A stretch of 8,721 nucleotides of DNA from contig DMMK01000582.1 in the NCBI GenBank assembly GCA_003453085.1, positions 1 through 8,721 on the forward strand, written 5' to 3'. Below, one piece after another: positions 1 to 5,303 of the stretch. Position numbers and translations under genes: made by a program. The stretch is from Verrucomicrobiales bacterium. GTDB taxonomy: Bacteria > Verrucomicrobiota > Verrucomicrobiia > Verrucomicrobiales > Verrucomicrobiaceae. Every line of letters starts with the position of its first letter. Positions within the stretch are counted from its first letter, which is position 1. The notes beneath the pieces were generated by a model. The model saw nothing but the letters and a program-made list of their open reading frames with translations. It made no database searches and was not told the origin of the DNA.

Positions 1-116
1 GGAGGGGTTGGGGCCATAGTCGCTGCTTTTTTAGAGAGATGAAGCGCCTGTGCCAGTGATAGTTTGCACACACCGCTTGCACGGAGGCAGCGGCCCATGA
101 TAAACCGGGATCTGTC
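1..116. other. Leader region of the metallopeptidase-like gene; nothing firm
   Basis: No gene, terminator or clear promoter hexamers can be supported in these bases. A GGAGG at 83-87 is too far (about 29 nt) from the ATG at 117 to be its ribosome site. A 13-codon open stretch ending in TGA at 40-42 could be the tail of a preceding gene but is too short to judge. Confidence 0.3.
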
Positions 117-1409
117 ATGCAAAAAATCACGTTCTGTCTTTGCCTCGCCACCCTCGGCTGCCTGTCCGCCCAGGTGCAGGCGGCCCCGCGCGCCTGGACA
201 GATGACAACGGTCGGAAGGTCGAGGCCGAATTTGCCGGCATGCAGGGAGACAGCGTCCTGCTCCGCGTCTCCGCAGACAAAACCATTCCTTTCCCCCTGG
301 CACGGCTGAGCGCAGAGGACCAGGCCTTTGTCAAAGCGCAGACCGCCAACCCAGCGACAACCTCACCCGCACTGCCCGCAGATCCGAAAAGGCTGCCGAT
401 CGAGCAACGCACCTGGCCTCAGAACGTGGAGGTGCCCGCACGCTCCGTGGAAATCAGCGTGATCTCCGAAAGCGTGGCCGAACGCAAATACGTTTACCAG
501 TCAGAGGCTTTCGAATTCACCTCCCAGGCCAAACTCGCCGGCAGCGTGATGAAGGAAGTCGCCCGTACTTTCGAGGCCACCCGCTCCCTGGTGGAGGCCC
601 TGCCCTGGGGCATCGTCTGCCGCCCGCCGGAGGGCATGCCCCGCTTCAAGGCCGCCCTCTTTGAATCCCGCCAGGACTACATCGAGGCTGGCGGGCCGGA
701 AAACTCCGGCGGCGTTTACAGCACCGGGGACAAGGTCTTCAAAATCCCCTTCCCCAGCCTCGGCATGGAGAAGCGCGGCCAGACTTATTTCAAAAACGAC
801 AACTACAGCAACGGCACGCTGGTGCATGAGATCACCCACCAGCTCATGGATGAATACCTCGGCTTCCTGCCCACCTGGGTTGTCGAAGGCACCGCGGAGT
901 ACACCGAAATGCTCCCTTACAAATCCGGCACCTTCCGCGCAGACGCCCATAAAAGCGGCATGAAGGAAGATGCCACCGTGTGGGAGAAACAGGAAGGCTT
1001 CCCTCCCGACCTGGGCAAGCTGGAAGAGCACATGAGCATGACCCGGGACCAGTGGATCGCCGCCTGCAGTTCCCCGGTCAAGATGCGTGAAATGTACCAC
1101 CGTTCCCAGCTCCTGGTCTATTACTTCTGCCACCTGGATGGCGACAAAAAAGGCACCCGTTTCATCCGCTTCATGGAGGCCGTCCACGGCGAAGTCACCG
1201 CCATGCGCGCCTTCTTTGCCGACCCCCGTGTCAAGCGCATGGACGGCGGCCGCTTCAGCTACCCGCGCGAGCTCACGCCGCCGGACATGAGCGACACCGC
1301 CCCGCTGAAGCACCTGCCCATCCTCCTGGATGAACGGCCCTATGCCAAACTGGCCGCCGAGATCATCGCCGGATTCAAGGACATCGGCATCAAGGTGCGC
1401 GTGGAGTAA
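117..1409 (+). CDS. Exported SHD1-domain protein with HExxH zinc-metallopeptidase-like domain
   Basis: The 430-residue product begins with a Sec signal peptide (MQKITFCLCLATLGCLSAQ, cleavage likely after VQAA near residue 23). Residues about 24-72 resemble the SHD1 (SLA1 homology 1) domain common in planctomycete and verrucomicrobial exported proteins: W-T-D-x-x-G-R-K-V-E-A-E-F, then F-P-L-x-R-L-S-x-E-D-Q-x-F-V. A proline/alanine-rich linker (about 73-100) leads to a larger domain holding HEITH at 237-241 and WVVEGTAEY at 254-262. H237, H241 and E257 match the zinc ligands of gluzincin-type peptidases, with E238 as general base, similar to DUF1570-type proteins. Peptidase activity is inferred from these motifs only. 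The ATG at 117 is chosen because it gives the intact signal peptide; no clear Shine-Dalgarno precedes it. The gene stands alone on the + strand and converges with the VOC gene 12 nt downstream. A substrate cannot be predicted. Confidence 0.85.
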   Translation: MQKITFCLCLATLGCLSAQVQAAPRAWTDDNGRKVEAEFAGMQGDSVLLRVSADKTIPFPLARLSAEDQAFVKAQTANPATTSPALPADPKRLPIEQRTWPQNVEVPARSVEISVISESVAERKYVYQSEAFEFTSQAKLAGSVMKEVARTFEATRSLVEALPWGIVCRPPEGMPRFKAALFESRQDYIEAGGPENSGGVYSTGDKVFKIPFPSLGMEKRGQTYFKNDNYSNGTLVHEITHQLMDEYLGFLPTWVVEGTAEYTEMLPYKSGTFRADAHKSGMKEDATVWEKQEGFPPDLGKLEEHMSMTRDQWIAACSSPVKMREMYHRSQLLVYYFCHLDGDKKGTRFIRFMEAVHGEVTAMRAFFADPRVKRMDGGRFSYPRELTPPDMSDTAPLKHLPILLDERPYAKLAAEIIAGFKDIGIKVRVE

Positions 1410-1421
1410 TGCCGCCCTGGC

Positions 1422-1805
1422 TCAATGATGCCCAGGCTTGCGCTTGTGAATGCAGATGGAGTCGCCGTCGGGACCCGAGATCAGCCCCATGTGGCAGACC
1501 GGACATTCATAAGGGCAAAAGTAAGGCTCTCCCCCCTTGTCTTTCACCCCCTTCAGTGACTCCTCAAAGCCCCCCCCCCCCAGGGCTACCCCCCCGCCAT
1601 CCTTGCTCGGTTTCCCCATCCCCCCGCCGATGGTGATCGCCAGCGTATGCGGCCCAATTTCATACTCCACCCAGGTTGGCTCCTGCCCTTCCTCGGCAAA
1701 GGTCGAGGCCGTTTTCAGATTCAGCACGTTTTCATAAAACGCACGCGCCCGGTCCATGTCCGTGACGCTGTAACCGGTAAAAGCAAATTCGGTGATTTTA
1801 AGCAT
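1422..1805 (-). CDS. VOC superfamily (glyoxalase/bleomycin-resistance fold) protein with poly-G tract
   Basis: The 127-residue protein has the single-module VOC layout: an N-terminal strand (FAFTGYSVTDMDRARAFYEN), central strands (WVEYEIGPHTLAI), and a C-terminal CPVCHMGLISGPDGDSICIH segment followed by KRK, which closely resembles common glyoxalase-like entries ending in DPDGN-x-(V/I)-x-I-H-K/Q-R-K. Members of this fold include glyoxalase I, extradiol dioxygenases and antibiotic-binding proteins; the substrate here is unknown. The usual first-strand histidine ligand is not evident, so metal dependence is uncertain. Residues 76-79 are four glycines encoded by 12 consecutive G, between VAL and FEE, where relatives usually carry an acidic E-V-D-D-like stretch. 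Frame and alignment are kept on both sides, so the gene reads as intact. The ATG at 1805 gives a normal family N-terminus. The 3' end faces the metallopeptidase-like gene. It may be expressed alone or from the GNAT side. Confidence 0.85.
   Translation of the reverse strand: MLKITEFAFTGYSVTDMDRARAFYENVLNLKTASTFAEEGQEPTWVEYEIGPHTLAITIGGGMGKPSKDGGGVALGGGGFEESLKGVKDKGGEPYFCPYECPVCHMGLISGPDGDSICIHKRKPGHH
1570..1581. repeat. 12-bp homopolymer C tract inside the VOC gene (G12 on coding strand)
   Basis: Twelve consecutive C occupy 1570-1581 and a second run of seven C lies at 1589-1595; six-base C runs occur at 1531-1536 and 1620-1625. On the coding (minus) strand G12 spans the last base of Leu75 to the first two bases of Gly79. 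The paired G7 and G12 runs, separated by seven bases, fit the canonical G3+N1-7 pattern for a possible quadruplex. Tracts of this length are prone to replication slippage and to miscalls. Confidence 0.95.
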
Positions 1806-1844
1806 GGTGGTAGTGAGGTTAAGGGTTAGGCGGCAATCACCATC

Positions 1845-1988
1845 TTACAAATCAGGAACGGATCGCCACTCATATCTGCGCGTGAAGAAAATGATTCCCC
1901 CCATTCCTATCCGTTCTTTCACTTCATCCCAGTTAAGGATCTTCGATTCACCTGAGTCTGCCTTGCTCCGCCGAGCATCCAGCAATTC
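1845..1988 (-). pseudogene. Possible C-terminal remnant of an addiction-module antitoxin (PF09720/TIGR02574-like)
   Basis: Directly after the GNAT stop codon, and in the same frame, the minus strand stays open for 47 codons to a TAA at 1845-1847. It begins ELLDARRSKAD and continues SGESKILNWDEVKERI. This resembles the C-terminal end of the 'putative addiction module component' family (R-L-x..-G-x..-W-E-E-V-K-x-R-I), short antitoxins that sit upstream of ParE/RelE-type toxins. There is no ATG at its start, the N-terminal half is absent, no toxin follows, and the last 20 residues (GMGGIIFFTRRYEWRSVPDL) do not look like the family. A run of six G just after the matched part could be an old frameshift. 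The match is from memory of the family pattern and rests on about 25 residues, so chance similarity cannot be excluded. Confidence 0.3.
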
Positions 1989-2525
1989 CTAGTGAGACCG
2001 AGGCAGATCATTTGCTACATTGCCTCCCGATGCCCAAACATACCGCAATTTGTTGAAGTAAAATCCCGGGCCCTCTTCCTGCTTCAGGCAGCCGTCCGAG
2101 CGAAATCCTACGGCCTCATAAAATTGCCGAGCCGCCATGTTTTCTACCAGCACCCACAGGCTGATCTGCTCAAACCCCAGTTCGCTCGCAGAAGTCCTCG
2201 CCGCAGCCATCAGCTCCCGCCCCAGGCCCCGCCGCCACTTTGCAGGATCCAGGTAAATCGAAGTCACCTCTGCACTGGCACTGTCGGCATCCGCATCTCG
2301 CGATGCCCTGACATGACAAAACCCGGCCACCACGTCATCTCTCATCCCCACCCAAAGAACCTCTCTTTCTTTCCCACAAACTCCACGCCAAACGGCCTCC
2401 CGCTTTTCCACATTGATCTGTTCCAGATACTCATCCGGCAGAATTCCCCGATAGGCCACCTGCCAAGAGGCCACTTGGATCTCGGCGATTCTTCGAGCAT
2501 CCTCAAGGGTGGCGAGACGAATCAT
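1989..2525 (-). CDS. GNAT family N-acetyltransferase
   Basis: The 178-residue protein has a complete GNAT fold. The N-terminus MIRLATLEDARRIAEIQVASW is the usual first strand and helix of the 'Rx-AT-x-x-D' subtype. Motif A is at about 88-107 (SIYLDPAKWRRGLGRELMAA), with the acetyl-CoA pyrophosphate loop R98-R-G-L-G102. Motif B follows at about 120-140 (LWVLVENMAARQFYEAVGF), ending in the family-typical N-x-x-A-x-x-F-Y-x-x-x-G-F. The product probably moves an acetyl group from acetyl-CoA to an amine, on a small molecule or a protein; the acceptor is unknown. The core ends near FNKLRYVW and a 14-residue glycine/asparagine-rich tail follows. The ATG at 2525 starts at the conserved first strand; no Shine-Dalgarno is visible before it. 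The gene lies 68 nt downstream of the zinc-ribbon gene on the same strand and may share its transcript. Confidence 0.9.
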   Translation of the reverse strand: MIRLATLEDARRIAEIQVASWQVAYRGILPDEYLEQINVEKREAVWRGVCGKEREVLWVGMRDDVVAGFCHVRASRDADADSASAEVTSIYLDPAKWRRGLGRELMAAARTSASELGFEQISLWVLVENMAARQFYEAVGFRSDGCLKQEEGPGFYFNKLRYVWASGGNVANDLPRSH

Positions 2526-2593
2526 GGAGGTGAGTTACAGAGTGAAAGAAGAGGATGTAAAGGTGATTTCCAGAAGAGTGAAAGTCGGTTTTC

Positions 2594-2950
2594 TTATACA
2601 GCACTCTCTCCCATGGCACCCGGTATATACCCACAGTTTGCGCAAAACGAAGCCTCGGGGGTTCTGAAAAGATGACCACACTGCGCACATTCAGAACCAT
2701 AAATCGAAAGCCGGTGATGCCAAAGCGCATTGGGATTGGTCTCTGTGAAACCACTGATCTCAAAATACCGTTCACAAGCGTCATGGCGAAGGGTGTCAAG
2801 TGCCTCCCGCAGTCCCACCCCTGTCTCAGTGCGGTATGCTTTTAAGCACTCAATGTCCGTTCTCAGCAACGGCTCCACTTCCTCCCACTCATCCTCAGTG
2901 AGCATCGGAACAGGAATTTTACAGCGCCAGCAGAAGTACGTTTTTGGCAT
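2594..2950 (-). CDS. Small zinc-ribbon protein of unknown function
   Basis: The 118-residue protein carries two cysteine pairs suited to zinc binding: C7-W-R-C10 at the N-terminus and a ribbon C88-A-Q-C91 ... C103-A-N-C106-G near the C-terminus. Between them is an acidic helical stretch (MLTEDEWEEVEPLL) and a conserved-looking block NALWHHRLSIYGSEC followed by FRTPEASFCANCG. From memory this pattern (YFCWRCK-x-P-x-P-M-L, then HHR-x-S-x-Y-G-x-x-C-x-x-CG-x-x-x-R-T-P) recurs in uncharacterised bacterial proteins; no function can be given. The open frame could extend to a TTG at 2974, but the ATG at 2950 is preferred because a strong GGAGG lies 10 nt upstream, inside the extension. It is one of the few clear ribosome-binding sites in the window. 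It is probably cytoplasmic, with no signal peptide or membrane segment. Confidence 0.8.
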   Translation of the reverse strand: MPKTYFCWRCKIPVPMLTEDEWEEVEPLLRTDIECLKAYRTETGVGLREALDTLRHDACERYFEISGFTETNPNALWHHRLSIYGSECAQCGHLFRTPEASFCANCGYIPGAMGESAV

Positions 2951-2960
2951 GTTGCGTGGT

Positions 2961-2965
2961 CCTCC
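2961..2965 (-). promoter_or_regulatory. Ribosome binding site of the zinc-ribbon gene
   Basis: GGAGG on the minus strand lies 10 nt before the ATG at 2950. It decides in favour of that start over the upstream TTG at 2974. Exact placement may be off by a base. Confidence 0.7.
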
Positions 2966-3006
2966 AATATTCAAGCCTAACCTGGCTTATTCTGATCCAT
3001 CAATCC

Positions 3007-3025
3007 CATCACTCGGAGAGTGATG
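3007..3025. repeat. Perfect 8-bp inverted repeat between sucC terminator and zinc-ribbon gene
   Basis: CATCACTC, three bases (GGA), then GAGTGATG form a perfect hairpin-capable palindrome. It lies 13 nt past the sucC terminator in the minus-strand direction and about 57 nt upstream of the zinc-ribbon start. No T-run follows on either strand, so it is not a standard terminator. It could be a protein-binding operator for the zinc-ribbon gene or a 5' leader hairpin. Confidence 0.5.
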
Positions 3026-3037
3026 AATACTGTACGC

Positions 3038-3068
3038 AAAAAAGCTCCGAGGTCGCCCTCGGAGCTTT
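3038..3068 (-). terminator. Intrinsic terminator of sucC
   Basis: On the minus strand, starting 27 nt after the sucC stop, a perfect 12-bp stem (AAAGCTCCGAGG / CCTCGGAGCTTT) with a 4-nt loop is followed by a run of six T. This is a textbook Rho-independent terminator. It ends sucC transcription before any sucD could be read and insulates the zinc-ribbon gene downstream. Confidence 0.9.
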
Positions 3069-3095
3069 GAATGTTAAACTTGGACAGGCTTACGG

Positions 3096-4283
3096 TTACG
3101 CCTTGCCCACAGCAGCCACGATCTTCTGAGCCGCATCGGTGAGGCCTTCAGCACTGGTGATGGCCAGGCCGCTGCCAGCAAGTGTCGCCTTGCCAGCTTC
3201 GACGTTGTTGCCTTCCAGACGGACGACCAGCGGGATGTTCAGGCTGACTTCCTGCGCCGCAGCGATGATGCCGTGGGCGATGATGTCGCAGTCCATGATG
3301 CCACCGAAGATATTCACCAGGATGCCCTTCACATTCGGGTCGCCCAGGATGATTTTGAAAGCCGCTGTCACCTGCTCTTTCGTGGCGCCACCGCCCACAT
3401 CGAGGAAGTTGGCAGGCTCACCCCCGTGCAGCTTGATGATGTCCATCGTGCTCATGGCCAGACCGGCACCATTGACGAGACAGGCGATGTTGCCATCCAG
3501 GCCGATGTAGCTCAGGCCGAACTCGCTCGCGGCGACTTCACGCGGGTCTTCTTCGGTCGTGTCACGCATGGCGACGACGTCCTTCTGACGGTAGAGGGCG
3601 TTGTCGTCGAAGTTGAACTTCGCATCCAGGGCCACGACTTGGCCGTCGGTGGTGATTGCCAGCGGGTTCACTTCCACCAGGGAGCAATCGCTCTTGATGT
3701 AAAGGTTCCACAAAGCGGTGACCAGCTTCACTGTCTGGTTGGCCTGAGGACCTTTGAGGCCCAGAGAGGCGGCGATCTTGCGGGCCTGGTAGCTCTGTAG
3801 ACCGAGAGTCGGGTGGACGAATTCCTTGACGATCTTCTCCGGAGTCTTCTCGGCCACTTCCTCGATATTCATGCCGCCTTCCGTGCTGGCGATGAGGGCG
3901 TGGCTGCTGCTCTGGCGATCAAACAGAATGGCGAAGTAATGCTCCTTGGCGATGTCCACGGATTTGGCGATGAGCACCTTGCTCACCAGCTTGCCTTCCG
4001 GCCCGGTCTGGTGGGTGACAAGGGTCTGGCCCAGCATTTTGCCGGCAATGTCCTGCGCTTCAGCAGCCGTGTTGATCACATGCACGCCGCCTTTGAAGCC
4101 GTTTTTGAAGGTGCCCTTGCCACGACCACCCGCGTGGACCTGGGCCTTCACCACGAGGCCAGCACCACCCAGTTCTTGGGCAATTTTGCCAGCTTCTTCA
4201 GCCGTGGAGGCAACTTTGCCAGGAGGTGTGGCGACACCGAATTTCTCAAACAGTTCTTTGGCCTGGTATTCGTGGATGTTCAT
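3096..4283 (-). CDS. sucC: Succinyl-CoA synthetase (ADP-forming) beta subunit
   Basis: SucC pairs with SucD to convert succinyl-CoA, phosphate and ADP (or GDP) to succinate, CoA and nucleoside triphosphate in the cytoplasmic TCA cycle. The 395-residue length is close to E. coli SucC (388). The N-terminus [17 protein letters not shown] is diagnostic. The ATP-grasp domain fills the first ~240 residues, with [14 protein letters not shown] and the EVNPLAIT...[11 protein letters not shown] segment. The C-terminal CoA-ligase domain has [25 protein letters not shown] and [20 protein letters not shown], ending [15 protein letters not shown] and [16 protein letters not shown]. The IFGGIMDCD segment has Asp where E. 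coli has Arg (IVRCD), a site that varies in the family. The ATG at 4283 is set by homology. A longer frame to 4337 would start inside the predicted -10 box. The gene has its own promoter and terminator and no adjacent sucD. Confidence 0.97.
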   Translation of the reverse strand: MNIHEYQAKELFEKFGVATPPGKVASTAEEAGKIAQELGGAGLVVKAQVHAGGRGKGTFKNGFKGGVHVINTAAEAQDIAGKMLGQTLVTHQTGPEGKLVSKVLIAKSVDIAKEHYFAILFDRQSSSHALIASTEGGMNIEEVAEKTPEKIVKEFVHPTLGLQSYQARKIAASLGLKGPQANQTVKLVTALWNLYIKSDCSLVEVNPLAITTDGQVVALDAKFNFDDNALYRQKDVVAMRDTTEEDPREVAASEFGLSYIGLDGNIACLVNGAGLAMSTMDIIKLHGGEPANFLDVGGGATKEQVTAAFKIILGDPNVKGILVNIFGGIMDCDIIAHGIIAAAQEVSLNIPLVVRLEGNNVEAGKATLAGSGLAITSAEGLTDAAQKIVAAVGKA

Positions 4284-4310
4284 GGAGCGAAAGTGGGGGA
4301 GATAGCTGCA

Positions 4311-4328
4311 CGTCCCGGGGCTGGGACG
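4311..4328. repeat. 6-bp inverted repeat at the predicted 5' end of the sucC mRNA
   Basis: CGTCCC, six bases, GGGACG forms a GC-rich hairpin about 28 nt upstream of the sucC ATG. With the predicted start site near 4326 it would sit at the extreme 5' end of the transcript, where it could stabilise the mRNA, or be an operator overlapping +1. A short palindrome in GC-rich DNA may also be chance. Confidence 0.35.
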
Positions 4329-4332
4329 GGCG

Positions 4333-4360
4333 AGCATAGGAGGCAGAGGCCGGAGGTCAA
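4333..4360 (-). promoter_or_regulatory. sucC: Candidate sigma-70 promoter of sucC
   Basis: On the minus strand TTGACC (4360-4355) and TATGCT (4338-4333) are separated by 16 nt, matching five of six and four of six consensus bases. Predicted transcription start is near 4326, giving a leader of about 43 nt before the sucC ATG. It lies in the 198-nt gap after the phosphatase gene, so sucC need not depend on read-through from galM. It is a pattern match only. Confidence 0.5.
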
Positions 4361-4481
4361 GGGGCGGACGGGCAAAACTCTCGCCTTTCCGTCATTCCTT
4401 TCCCCTACCAACACTTCGCCCGCTTCAATTTGGAGTGGCAGACCTTCGGCCGGGACACGGTGAAGTGAGCCCGCCCAGGAC

Positions 4482-5303
4482 TCAGGGAATCTTCACCACA
4501 CCCACCGTCGTGTTGTCCTGACGGTCATAGTTGATCCGCCGGATGGCAAAGATGATGGCATCTGCGATCTTGTCCGCCGTGGTATTTTGACCAAAGTGAA
4601 GCAATTCCTCCAGAGCCTTCGAGGTAAGCGTAAAAATGCCGTCGCTGGCCGCGATGACGATGTCATCCGGCAGCAGCTTGATTGGATCCGCCGCAAAATC
4701 AATCAGCGCCATCGGCAGGCCCATCACCGCACTCTGCAGCGTGTGCCGGTCTGGGTGGTGTGCCGCCTCCTCCTCCGTCATCGTTCCAGCACGCACGCGC
4801 TCTTCGAGAAGAGGTGTCAGTGAGTGGTCCGCATTCAGCCGGGTCAAAAGCCCCCGACGGTAAAGGAACAGGGGCGAATCTCCCACACTGATCCATTGAA
4901 CCTCCTGGTTGCTGACCAGGACGGAGAGCATCGTCGTGCCCATCGGCGGTGCCACGGAGGGCATGCGGTCCGTGATGTAGCCCAGCGTTTCATTGGCCGT
5001 ATCCAGCGCCGTGCGCAGGCGCCAGCTCGCATCTCCCGGCTGTTCATGAAAGGCCCTCACAAAAGCATTCACCGCCAGGTAGCTGGCCACGCTGCCGCCA
5101 GCATGGGCCCCCAGGCCATCGCCCACGACGAGCAGCAGCTTTTGCAAGGGCTCCTCCGTCATTTCTGCCGCATCGGCAAAGGCATAGTAGTCCTCCTGGT
5201 TATCCCGCCGCCCCTTGTACTGGCGCGCGGCAAAGTCCTGCTCCTGCACAAAAGCAGGCGCGGTAGGTGGCATGAAAATGGGCAGTGGGACAGGAGCAGT
5301 CAC
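4482..5303 (-). CDS. PP2C-family (PPM) serine/threonine protein phosphatase
   Basis: The 273-residue protein has the ordered motifs of bacterial PP2C/PPM phosphatases, which use two metal ions to remove phosphate from Ser/Thr. They are G31-R-R-D-N-Q-E-D38 (motif 1), V60-G-D62-G63-L-G-A-H (motif 2, metal Asp62), M121-G-T-T with W-I-S-V-G-D142-S (central strands), A219-S-D221-G (metal Asp) and D263-N264-T-T (last metal Asp). All metal-binding aspartates seem present, so activity is expected. One oddity is Ala66 where DGxGGH usually has Gly. There is no signal peptide or membrane segment, so it is cytoplasmic. It probably opposes a Ser/Thr kinase that is not in this window. The start is GTG at 5303, overlapping the mutarotase stop as GTGA, which suggests translational coupling. 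An in-frame ATG at 5273 would remove only ten residues and is the alternative. Confidence 0.9.
   Translation of the reverse strand: MTAPVPLPIFMPPTAPAFVQEQDFAARQYKGRRDNQEDYYAFADAAEMTEEPLQKLLLVVGDGLGAHAGGSVASYLAVNAFVRAFHEQPGDASWRLRTALDTANETLGYITDRMPSVAPPMGTTMLSVLVSNQEVQWISVGDSPLFLYRRGLLTRLNADHSLTPLLEERVRAGTMTEEEAAHHPDRHTLQSAVMGLPMALIDFAADPIKLLPDDIVIAASDGIFTLTSKALEELLHFGQNTTADKIADAIIFAIRRINYDRQDNTTVGVVKIP

Noticed and set aside
1..42. End of an upstream + strand gene (13 open codons then TGA)
   Set aside because: Too short to distinguish from chance; no family signal.
501..1313. 270-codon open frame antisense to the metallopeptidase-like gene
   Set aside because: It lies wholly opposite a gene with clear signal peptide and catalytic motifs. 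GC-rich codon bias leaves the antisense frame open; its translation is low in recognisable domains.
1412..1435. Possible bidirectional terminator between the convergent metallopeptidase-like and VOC genes
   Set aside because: Only a 5-bp CCTGG/CCAGG stem with a long loop and no T-run is present.
2503..2799. 98-codon minus-strand frame overlapping the zinc-ribbon and GNAT genes
   Set aside because: It overlaps two better supported genes in another frame and has no recognisable domain.
4284..4337. 18-residue N-terminal extension of SucC
   Set aside because: The family starts at MNIHEYQ; the extended ATG would fall inside the predicted -10 box, and the extension is not family-like.
3273..4463. 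Long + strand open frames opposite sucC (175 and 216 codons)
   Set aside because: sucC is unmistakable on the minus strand; these are frame shadows.
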